Positions 9,391 through 16,135 of a DNA stretch of 38,464 nt are shown piece after piece. The notes under the pieces are model-generated. The model had not been told where the DNA came from. It was given only the letters and a program-made list of their open reading frames with translations, and did not search any database. Each line of letters opens with the position of its first letter. Within the stretch, counting starts at the first letter, position 1. Source of the stretch: JBCCYM01 sp039190005 (GTDB lineage: Bacteria > Pseudomonadota > Gammaproteobacteria > UBA12402); NCBI GenBank assembly GCA_039190005.1, contig JBCCYM010000008.1, positions 1 to 38,464 of the forward strand, in the 5' to 3' direction. Position numbers and translations under genes: made by a program.

Positions 9391-9494
9391 GTCATTCCCG
9401 CGCAGGTGGTCCCTGAGCTTGTCGAAGGGCGGGAATCCAGAAAGCAGCGCTGTTACATCGAGCAATCCTGGATTCCCGCCTGCGCGGGAATGAC
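9391..9494. repeat. Family A hairpin repeat, copy A1, left arm interrupted by a family B unit
   Basis: A MITE-like inverted repeat. The right arm (9470-9494) is intact and contains ATTCCC-N8-GGGAAT at 9472-9491, the pattern of Neisseria dRS3. The left arm (9391-9438) is the reverse complement of the right arm except for a 23-bp insertion at 9407-9429. Removing those 23 bases restores a perfect 25-base match between the arms. The inserted segment carries CCCTGAGCTTGTCGAAGGG, the family B unit. The roughly 30-bp centre differs from copies A2 and A3. It lies at the convergent junction of lolD and the antitoxin gene, so the hairpin could also act as a terminator. Confidence 0.9.
9407..9429 (+). 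repeat. Family B unit nested in A1
   Basis: A 23-bp segment, TGGT then CCCTGAGCTTGTCGAAGGG, sits between GCGCAGG and CGGGAATCC of the A1 left arm. The same segment in reverse orientation sits at the equivalent place in A3 (37829-37851). Confidence 0.85.
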
Positions 9495-9533
9495 AGGGAA
9501 AAATGCGGGAATCACAAGTAAGAAAAACAGACA

Positions 9534-9755
9534 TCATCTCCATGCATTTACATGACTAACGGTTATTTGCCCTTTTCTATCACGTTTTTCGGCAAGCTCA
9601 GATAAACATATATCTTCACGTTTTTCTAAAGCCTCAATGACTAATTCTTTTATCAGCTTAGAAACAGATTTATTCTCATGTTCAGCTAAAAAAACAATTT
9701 GGTCATTAAGCTGTGGCTCAATCGTCACTTTTATTCTGTGATTATTTGCAGGCAT
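9534..9755 (-). CDS. Ribbon-helix-helix antitoxin-like protein (orphan)
   Basis: A 73-residue protein with an N-terminal beta-strand (HRIKVTIEPQLNDQIVFLAE), a helix, and the KSVSKLIKELVIEALEKRED segment typical of CopG/RelB-type ribbon-helix-helix DNA-binding proteins. The C-terminus, QITVSHVNAWR, resembles the toxin-binding tail (S-H-x-x-A-W) of RelB-like antitoxins. In such modules a RelE/ParE toxin gene usually overlaps or follows the stop codon. Here the sequence after the stop runs within about 40 bases into repeat A1, and no toxin frame is visible on either strand. It may be an orphan left after toxin loss, or a stand-alone repressor. The ATG at 9755 has only a weak GGAAAAA upstream. 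Confidence 0.65.
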   Translation of the reverse strand: MPANNHRIKVTIEPQLNDQIVFLAEHENKSVSKLIKELVIEALEKREDICLSELAEKRDRKGQITVSHVNAWR

Positions 9756-9882
9756 AAATATAATTTTTCCAATCTATTTTTGAACAATTAGAAGCGGATT
9801 ATAATTTGACTTCTACACAAAATCCAGTACACTTAAACCATTATCTTTTTTCCAACCTTAGTTTCCATCAACCAACAACGTC

Positions 9883-12171
9883 ATGCGTATTTTTGCCTGC
9901 GGATTTTTACTGGGTATTTGCGGCATTTACGCCTTTTCGCGAATACCCAACCTGTACTTATTGTCAGCAATAAGCTTGCTGATGATAGCTATTTATTTAT
10001 GGCAATCTCAGCATATCACTCGATTTTTTGTCGCCATCAGTTTAGGTCTGTTATGGGTCATGTTATTTGTGCATCACTATCAACAAGATCAAATCCCCAG
10101 TAAGCTGGAAAGTAAAACACTCACTGTCACCGGTTATGTTGCCTCTATTCCCGTCCCCAATAGCAAAATACAACGTTTCACGTTTGCCATTAAAACAATT
10201 AACCAGCAAACACATGTCTTATTAGCGCAATTAAGCTGGTATCAATCAGGCAAAGCGCGAAGCATTCATGTCGGTGAACAATGGCAACTACATGTGCGAC
10301 TTAAAAAACCACATGGCTTTGCCAATCCGGGAGGGTTTGATTATGAAAAATACTTGTTCGCGCATCGTATTCATGCCACCGGTTATGTGGTCAATAGAGC
10401 CAACAACCATCTACTGTCATCACATTGGTATCACTACCCGCTTGGACGCTTGCGCGCCTATTTTTTTAATCAGATCTATCAACAACTCAAAAATGAGCCA
10501 CTAGCGGATCTCATCCCGGCACTGACCATAGGCTATCGTCAAACCATGACACAACAGCAATGGCAAATCCTGCAAAATACCGGCACAGCGCATTTGATGG
10601 CCATTTCCGGTTTACATATCGGTATGATTGCCAGTCTGTTCTTTTTTCTCATCAGTTACTTGTGCCGTTTTCTGCCGCGATTACTGCTGCGTTATCCGAC
10701 AAAAGTGATTGCCGCTGTCGGTGCCATTATCGCGGCATTGATCTACAGCATGATGGCTGGCTTTTCACTGCCAACACAGCGCGCTTTTATTATGGTATCG
10801 GTATTTTTCCTGGCCTTGGTATGTCGTCGACAACTGATTAGCTGGCATGGTTTTGCTTGGGCTTTGTTTCTGGTATTACTGATTGATCCACTGGCCGTTT
10901 TATCCGCCAGCTTCTGGTTATCCTTTACCGCTGTCGCGGTCATCATACACGCTTTAAGTGGTCGTTTAAAACCACCGGCAAAATGGCAAGTGATACTCAA
11001 GATGCAATTTATCTTACTGATAGGTTTATTACCTTTATCTCTGCTTATTTTCCAAAAAACAGCGTTATCCGCGCCTTTGGTCAATCTGATCGCCATTCCC
11101 TGGGTAGGTTTTATTGTTGTGCCTGCCAGTCTACTCGGCTGTTTTGTCGTCGCTTTCGCGCCAACATTGGCACATTGGCTGTGGTTGTTGGCGGTAAAAA
11201 ACCTGCAATATTTATGGAAACTCTTAACCATACTGGCAGCTCATCCATTACTGGTTTGGCATCACACCATAACGCCGATCGCGCTGTTTTTCGCACTGCT
11301 TACCGCTTTCATCATGTTATTACCCAAAGGATTTCCCGGCAAAATCGCGGTTGTTTTTTTGTGTTTACCGGTGATCGCGATCTCAAGTCATCATCCCAAA
11401 CAAGGACAAGCGCTATTCACATTACTTGATGTCGGACAAGGTTTATCCGCGGTGGTTGAAACCGCGCGTCATACTCTGGTTTTTGATACTGGCGCGAAAT
11501 TTTCACCGACGTTTAATGCCGGTGATAGTGTGCTCATTCCTTTTCTCAGAAACAAACATATCAAAACCATCGATGTTTTGATGATTAGTCATCTGGATAA
11601 TGACCATAATGGCGGCACAAGTGCCCTACTGCGACAAATACCGGTGAAAAAAATTTACAGCAGTATACCTAATAGCATCAAACCAAATAATTTGGTCTGC
11701 CAACGCGGACAACAGTGGCAATGGGATGGCATTCATTTCCAGGTGCTGTTTCCCATCAATGTATCAAAAAAGAACTGTGGCAATAACTGCTCTTGCGTAC
11801 TCAAAATTAGCGTTGGCAAACAAAGCGTGTTACTCACCGGCGATATTGAAAAATCAGCCGAGAAAACATTACTCGATAACTCACAGGCAACACTGGCGTC
11901 AAGCATTCTTGTCGCCCCACATCACGGTAGTAAAACATCATCAACACCCGCGTTCATACAGGCGGTAAACCCTAAATTTGTACTGTTTCCAGTTGGCTAT
12001 CGTAATCGCTTTCATTTTCCTGCCGCATCGGTTGTACAACGTTATCGGGATATTGGCGCCAAGCTATTCAGCACGGATCATTGTGGTGCTATCTCTTTTA
12101 AATTAGGTGAACGATTATTGCAAGCAGAATGCTATCGGGAAATAAATAAGAAATTATGGGATAATTTATAG
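9883..12171 (+). CDS. comEC: DNA uptake channel protein ComEC/Rec2
   Basis: ComEC carries single-stranded DNA across the inner membrane during natural transformation. The 762-residue product has the full three-part layout: an N-terminal DUF4131 region (about 20-190, with the OB-like TGYVASIPVP segment), the multi-helix Competence domain (about 210-480, including TGTAHLMAISGLHIGM), and a C-terminal metallo-beta-lactamase-like domain. The last begins FTLLDVGQGLSAVVE and has the metal motif SHLDNDHNGG (about 566-575), LLTGDIEKSAE and PHHGSKTSS. All motifs are intact, so the gene looks functional; other competence genes are not in the window. It is transcribed away from the antitoxin gene. Confidence 0.95.
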   Translation: MRIFACGFLLGICGIYAFSRIPNLYLLSAISLLMIAIYLWQSQHITRFFVAISLGLLWVMLFVHHYQQDQIPSKLESKTLTVTGYVASIPVPNSKIQRFTFAIKTINQQTHVLLAQLSWYQSGKARSIHVGEQWQLHVRLKKPHGFANPGGFDYEKYLFAHRIHATGYVVNRANNHLLSSHWYHYPLGRLRAYFFNQIYQQLKNEPLADLIPALTIGYRQTMTQQQWQILQNTGTAHLMAISGLHIGMIASLFFFLISYLCRFLPRLLLRYPTKVIAAVGAIIAALIYSMMAGFSLPTQRAFIMVSVFFLALVCRRQLISWHGFAWALFLVLLIDPLAVLSASFWLSFTAVAVIIHALSGRLKPPAKWQVILKMQFILLIGLLPLSLLIFQKTALSAPLVNLIAIPWVGFIVVPASLLGCFVVAFAPTLAHWLWLLAVKNLQYLWKLLTILAAHPLLVWHHTITPIALFFALLTAFIMLLPKGFPGKIAVVFLCLPVIAISSHHPKQGQALFTLLDVGQGLSAVVETARHTLVFDTGAKFSPTFNAGDSVLIPFLRNKHIKTIDVLMISHLDNDHNGGTSALLRQIPVKKIYSSIPNSIKPNNLVCQRGQQWQWDGIHFQVLFPINVSKKNCGNNCSCVLKISVGKQSVLLTGDIEKSAEKTLLDNSQATLASSILVAPHHGSKTSSTPAFIQAVNPKFVLFPVGYRNRFHFPAASVVQRYRDIGAKLFSTDHCGAISFKLGERLLQAECYREINKKLWDNL

Positions 12172-12183
12172 CATTTCTTTCCC

Positions 12184-12210
12184 TTCCTTAAGTTCGTTTC
12201 ACTTGAGGAA
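12184..12210. terminator. Possible bidirectional hairpin terminator after comEC
   Basis: TTCCTTAAG and CTTGAGGAA form a 9-bp stem with one G-T pair and a 9-base loop between the convergent comEC and 12247-12576 genes. The T-tract is poor on both strands, so termination is only a possibility. Confidence 0.3.
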
Positions 12211-12246
12211 ATTCACATTTTGAAAGATGCTGGATATATAAATTTA

Positions 12247-12576
12247 TCATTCCGTGGGCCAACTGCTACATATATCAGATAATGCCTTTCCATCACTAGA
12301 ATAAACTATTGTATTAAAACTACATTTACTAGATGGGTATTGGTTTGCGCAACCTGCTCCCGTCTGACCTGTAGGAATTTCAGCAACCCATTGCCATTGA
12401 CCATCATTAACTTCACAGCAATCATAAATCACATAACTAGTTTCACCTACTCCAGAATTACATCTGTACTGTTGAAAATTTTGGGCCACTATTACTCCAT
12501 GAAAGAATACTATTCCCACTATGGAGAAAACACTACATAGAGTTATTTTAAGTATTGAAGATAAAAATTTTTTCAT
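12247..12576 (-). CDS. Small secreted six-cysteine protein, unknown function
   Basis: I do not recognise this 109-residue protein. It has a basic N-terminus and a hydrophobic signal sequence with a likely cut near residue 31 (GVIVA-Q). The mature part of about 78 residues carries six cysteines (39, 53, 54, 76, 85, 103), an even number suggesting three disulfides, and little charge. There is no lipobox and no further membrane segment, so it is probably periplasmic or exported. No partner gene is adjacent: comEC converges on one side and the cyd operon lies upstream after a 284-bp spacer. Base composition is more AT-rich than its neighbours. It could be a host-interaction or envelope protein, but nothing in the sequence proves a role. 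Confidence 0.6.
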   Translation of the reverse strand: MKKFLSSILKITLCSVFSIVGIVFFHGVIVAQNFQQYRCNSGVGETSYVIYDCCEVNDGQWQWVAEIPTGQTGAGCANQYPSSKCSFNTIVYSSDGKALSDICSSWPTE

Positions 12577-12860
12577 GATCTTTTCACTTTTGTTACTTTT
12601 AAATTGATTATAGTAAATAATGGATTATAATGCTAAAAAAACTTGACTTAACAGCTTCTTGAATGTTTCTGTTTTTCTCGACATGTTATTTTCCTCTTAG
12701 TGTTTCTCATAAATTTAACATATCAGTGTCCATCAACTTGGAGGAAGATTATTCCCATTTAATCTGGTAGGAATTTACACACTTATTTGGAATAACTAGA
12801 ATATACACCTTGCTGCATTGACTAAGTTAAATACAAATTTCGCAATAGTATCATCTTTTT

Positions 12861-12989
12861 CTAAGCGCTAACAAAATGCAACAACCAACGCGCCGTATAG
12901 ATAAAACCACCGACAACAATCAAGCCAGCAAGATATAAACCAATAAACCACAACACTTGTTTACAACGTTTTTTAGTAATGAAGGACAT
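12861..12989 (-). CDS. DUF2474-type small subunit of cytochrome bd oxidase (CydX/CioZ-like, 42 aa)
   Basis: A 42-residue frame starts at ATG 12989, overlapping the last 17 bases of cydB, and stops at TAG 12861-12863. The protein has a short basic head (MSFITKKRCKQV) and a single transmembrane helix (LWFIGLYLAGLIVVGGFIY, about 13-31) followed by TARWLLHFVSA. One-helix proteins of this size (CydX, CydS, DUF2474) are encoded directly after cydB and stabilise the oxidase haems. DUF2474 members typically accompany CioAB-type oxidases, and the W-x-x-G-x-Y layout with a basic head fits. GGGAAAG lies about nine bases before the ATG. Confidence 0.72.
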   Translation of the reverse strand: MSFITKKRCKQVLWFIGLYLAGLIVVGGFIYTARWLLHFVSA

Positions 12990-13947
12990 CTTTTACTTTC
13001 CCACTAAAAATACGATAGGAATAACCGGTATAAATTAATAGCACCGGCAACATAATGACCGCGCCAACGGATATAAACAATAAAGTACTGTTCGGTGAAG
13101 CCGCTTGCCAAATAGTCAGTTGATAAGGAATCGCGTAAGGGAAAATACCAGCACCAAATCCACAATACATGCACAGCACCAACGCCACCGCGAACCAATA
13201 CGGCGCCAATTCATGTCTGCGATAAAGACTAAAGCACAGCGCGATGGTTAACATAACCGCCGCGAGCGGTAGATAAAACAAATGCTTCCAATTCGTCGGC
13301 ATTAACCAAGTTTGTTTAAGCTCGGGATGGACAAATGGAATCCACAAACAAAGGATGAGAAAACAAACTAAAAAAACAGCGGTGATTCTCGCGGCGAGAC
13401 GATACATTTTTTGTTGAATCGGATTAACGGTTTTAAGAATTAACCGAGTCACCCCCAGCATCATATAAGCGCACACAAACGTAAGACCGGTAAACATAGC
13501 AAAGCCATTAAAAAAATCATGGTGAGATTTAAAACCCAATAAGAGACTACCGATAAGCATACCTTGCAAAAAAGCAATCAATGAAGAGGCGATACAAAAA
13601 ATCATATCCCAAATTTTAATCCCTTGTGATGATTTAAGACGAAACTCAAAGACCACGCCGCGAAACAATAATAAAATGACGAGAATAATGAGCGGCAAAT
13701 AAAATTTAGGCAAGGCCATCGCGAACGCTAAAGGAAAAGCGCCATACAATGACGCCATAGCTAATACCAACCAGGTTTGATTCCCATCCCAAGTCGGTAA
13801 AATCACACTCATGGCAATATCACGTTCGTGACGATTCATAAAAGGAAAAATGATACCCGTGCCTAGAGTAAATCCATCCAGTATGATATACATCATAAAA
13901 CAAAAGGCGATAATGCCCGCCCATATCATTGGCAACAGGATGGTCAT
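12973..13947 (-). CDS. cydB: Cytochrome bd-type quinol oxidase subunit II (CydB/CioB)
   Basis: Subunit II pairs with CydA in the inner membrane to form a bd-type quinol oxidase that reduces oxygen to water at high affinity. The 324-residue product begins with a first helix (IWAGIIAFCFMMYIILDGF) and the conserved TLGTGIIFPF loop, followed by the WDGNQTWLV motif of CydB. About eight transmembrane helices follow. Length is shorter than E. coli CydB (379) and close to CioB-type subunits (about 335). The ATG overlaps the cydA stop by four bases, and the small DUF2474-type gene overlaps its 3' end, so all three genes form one operon transcribed from the cydA promoter. Confidence 0.93.
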   Translation of the reverse strand: MTILLPMIWAGIIAFCFMMYIILDGFTLGTGIIFPFMNRHERDIAMSVILPTWDGNQTWLVLAMASLYGAFPLAFAMALPKFYLPLIILVILLLFRGVVFEFRLKSSQGIKIWDMIFCIASSLIAFLQGMLIGSLLLGFKSHHDFFNGFAMFTGLTFVCAYMMLGVTRLILKTVNPIQQKMYRLAARITAVFLVCFLILCLWIPFVHPELKQTWLMPTNWKHLFYLPLAAVMLTIALCFSLYRRHELAPYWFAVALVLCMYCGFGAGIFPYAIPYQLTIWQAASPNSTLLFISVGAVIMLPVLLIYTGYSYRIFSGKVKDVLHY

Positions 13948-15326
13948 TGCTGGTCTTCCTCTTTTTTATCCAGAGAATGCATATAAGCAAACGGCTGATG
14001 TTCAACATCACTAATCATGTCTGGACCTTTGATTAAAATCTTAAATAAATAACGAAAATAAAAAATACCGAAGATAATGCCATAAACAAGAATAAGCAAC
14101 GCGAAGGTAATCATCACATGCGTGGTGCTTATATTACTAGCGGCATCACGAGTGCGCAATAAGCCATAGACAATCCAAGGCTGACGCCCCACTTCAGTGG
14201 TATACCAGCCAGTAATAATGGCAATAAAACCGATGGGCGATAATAACACACTCGCGCGTAATAACCATTTATTATCATACAGCCGTTTTCGGACACGCAG
14301 GTATAAAGCCCAAAGACCGATAAATAACATCAGAAAACCTAGACCGACCATAATACGAAAACTATAAAACACCAAGGGCACAAAAGGTCGATCTTGTGGC
14401 GGCACACTTTTCAGACCAAGCAACTCACCATCCCATTGATGGGTATTGATGAGACTGGCGCCATGAGGAATGCCAATTGTCCAGTAATTGGTTTCTTTTT
14501 TCATATCCGGGTAAGCGAACAACAATAATTCCGCGCCTTTCTGAGTGTTCCATACCCCTTCAATGGCGGCGGTTTTAATCGGTTGATGTTGATGCACATG
14601 TAAACCCACCGCGTCACCGACAAATATTTGGCAGGGAATGAGTATCACCACAAAAAGCATGGTAAAGGAAAAGCAAGTTTTGGCAAAGTCGGTATGTTTT
14701 TTCTTAAGTAAATAATAGGCGGCGACACCGGCAATAATCATCGAGGTAGCAAGATAGGTGGCCAGCAACATATGAATGAAATTTGCTACCGTGGTTGGGT
14801 TGAAAATCACATGCCACCAGCTTTGAACCATAAACCGTCCATCAACCAATGTCGCGCCTGCAGGTGATTGCATCCATGAATTCGCCGCCAGTATCCAGAA
14901 AGCGGATAAGGTCACCCCCAACCAAACCAGTAATGTCGATAAATAATGGAGTTTTTTGCCCACCCTATTCCAACCAAAAATCATTACACCTAAAAATCCG
15001 GCTTCAATAAAAAAGGCGGTCATCACTTCATAAGTAAATAAACCACCCAATACCGGACCGACAATTTTAGCGTATCCCGACCAATTGGTACCCAGTTGAA
15101 ATTCCATCACCACACCGGAGACCACCCCCATACCAAAGGTTAAGGCAAATATTTTGGTCCAGAATTTGCAAATGACCAGATAACGCGGATTGTTTGTTTT
15201 CAGCCACAACCCTTCCATAATTGCCAGGAAAGTCGCCATACCGATGCTGAATGCCGGAAATAGAATATGAAAGCTAATAGTAAAAGCGAATTGAATTCTG
15301 GAAATAAATTCAGCGTCAAAATTCAT
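13944..15326 (-). CDS. cydA: Cytochrome bd-type quinol oxidase subunit I (CydA/CioA, short Q-loop)
   Basis: Subunit I carries haems b558, b595 and d and the quinol site. The 460-residue protein has the conserved N-terminal helix with His20 (RIQFAFTISFHILFPAFSIG), equivalent to E. coli His19. It also has a GTNWSGYAKIVGPVLGGLFTYEVMTAFFIEAGFLG-type core and the invariant GWYTTEVGRQPWIVYG motif near residue 375. At 460 residues it is about 60 shorter than E. coli CydA (522), the deficit being in the Q-loop; this marks the short-loop class that includes cyanide-insensitive CioA. The promoter region holds a clear sigma70-like promoter overlapping an 11-bp inverted repeat, so expression is probably controlled by oxygen or redox state. 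Confidence 0.94.
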   Translation of the reverse strand: MNFDAEFISRIQFAFTISFHILFPAFSIGMATFLAIMEGLWLKTNNPRYLVICKFWTKIFALTFGMGVVSGVVMEFQLGTNWSGYAKIVGPVLGGLFTYEVMTAFFIEAGFLGVMIFGWNRVGKKLHYLSTLLVWLGVTLSAFWILAANSWMQSPAGATLVDGRFMVQSWWHVIFNPTTVANFIHMLLATYLATSMIIAGVAAYYLLKKKHTDFAKTCFSFTMLFVVILIPCQIFVGDAVGLHVHQHQPIKTAAIEGVWNTQKGAELLLFAYPDMKKETNYWTIGIPHGASLINTHQWDGELLGLKSVPPQDRPFVPLVFYSFRIMVGLGFLMLFIGLWALYLRVRKRLYDNKWLLRASVLLSPIGFIAIITGWYTTEVGRQPWIVYGLLRTRDAASNISTTHVMITFALLILVYGIIFGIFYFRYLFKILIKGPDMISDVEHQPFAYMHSLDKKEEDQQ

Positions 15327-15369
15327 GATACATCACACCTGCTTTTTACTTAACTTTCAAATTGTGTAC

Positions 15370-15398
15370 AACATAACATAATCATATTGGTAATTCAA
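15370..15398 (-). promoter_or_regulatory. Predicted sigma70-type promoter of cydA-cydB
   Basis: On the minus strand, TTGAAT (15398-15393) and TATGTT (15375-15370) are separated by 17 bases and lie about 45 bases upstream of the cydA ATG. The -35 hexamer falls inside the left arm of the inverted repeat at 15391-15424. Confidence 0.6.
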
Positions 15399-15424
15399 TA
15401 ACAATCTGATAACTTATTGAATTA
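15391..15424. promoter_or_regulatory. 11-bp perfect inverted repeat overlapping the cydA -35 (likely operator)
   Basis: TAATTCAATAA (15391-15401) and TTATTGAATTA (15414-15424) are exact reverse complements separated by 12 bases. Arm length, symmetry and overlap with the -35 box suggest a dimeric regulator site. It does not match the FNR consensus TTGAT-N4-ATCAA or a clear ArcA box. Confidence 0.5.
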
Positions 15425-15499
15425 ATTATGAAAATGTAATGTTATATTATTTCATTTTAAAACCTGAAATACAAAAGTCTTTCTCATCTATAGAATTTC

Positions 15500-15528
15500 T
15501 TGACATTTAAGAAAAAATTCAATTAAAT
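15500..15528 (+). promoter_or_regulatory. Predicted promoter of the 15575 outer-membrane protein
   Basis: TTGACA (15500-15505), a perfect -35, is followed after 17 bases by TTAAAT (15523-15528, four of six matches), 46 bases before the ATG. Confidence 0.5.
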
Positions 15529-15574
15529 GATTTTTAGCATCTTCGAATAAAAAAAGTTTAGATAGAAAAAACAG

Positions 15575-16126
15575 ATGAAAAAATACTTATTTTATTTCTT
15601 GCCTATTTTATTGATTTCCAGCGGTTTGTATCAAGATACGCGAGCGGACATCAATTATATCGGCAATGATCCAGGGGTTTATATTGATCTTGGTATCGGA
15701 ACAATAGTGGCACACTCTGACTTGTTAATTGAGAATTCATCCGCAACCGGCGGTTTATCTGCTATTGGTCAGCTCGGTTATCAAATAAACCGATTTCTTG
15801 CCGTTGAAACCGGTGTCCAGCATTATTGGATCAACGGTAATAGTGGATCGATTATACCAATTGTTATCAAGGGTATGTTACCGTTAGGTGACAGTGCTCG
15901 ATTTAAACTGTTTGGCAAACTGGGAGGAGGTATCCTATTGAACACCGCAAAAAGAGGTACTCAACCCTTTGCCGGTCTCGGCGCAAGCTATGCTGTGACT
16001 TCCAAACTGGATGTCGCGGCTGAATATCAAGGCGTTGTCTTTACTAATATTTTCGGCTCTAGTTCTGGCCATATATCAACACTTAGTGCCAATCTGATTT
16101 ATCATTTTGGCAACGCTAATCAATGA
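15575..16126 (+). CDS. Small outer-membrane beta-barrel protein (OmpA/OmpW-like fold)
   Basis: The 183-residue protein has a cleavable signal peptide (MKKYLFYFLPILLISSGLY, cut near TRA-D) and then alternating amphipathic strands typical of an eight-stranded barrel. Examples are GVYIDLGIGTIVAH, GQLGYQINRFLAVETGVQHY, FKLFGKLGGGILLN, FAGLGASYAVTSKLDVAAEY and the closing STLSANLIYHFGNANQ. The K-L-D-V-A-A-E-Y-x-G pattern is common in OmpA-like N-terminal and opacity-type barrels. There is no C-terminal peptidoglycan-binding domain. Function is not determinable; such proteins act in adhesion, membrane stability or small-solute passage. Its stop lies nine bases from the end of the convergent priA gene. 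Confidence 0.72.
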   Translation: MKKYLFYFLPILLISSGLYQDTRADINYIGNDPGVYIDLGIGTIVAHSDLLIENSSATGGLSAIGQLGYQINRFLAVETGVQHYWINGNSGSIIPIVIKGMLPLGDSARFKLFGKLGGGILLNTAKRGTQPFAGLGASYAVTSKLDVAAEYQGVVFTNIFGSSSGHISTLSANLIYHFGNANQ

Positions 16127-16135
16127 ATGATACGC

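Noticed and set aside
9361..9543. Minus-strand 60-residue frame (MEMMSVFLTC...) downstream of the antitoxin
   Set aside because: Most of it is translation of repeat A1 (CHSRAGGNP), with no toxin-like features; a frame created by the repeat.
10743..11231. 162-residue antisense frame inside comEC
   Set aside because: Shadow of a long intact gene; no ribosome-binding site or recognisable domain.
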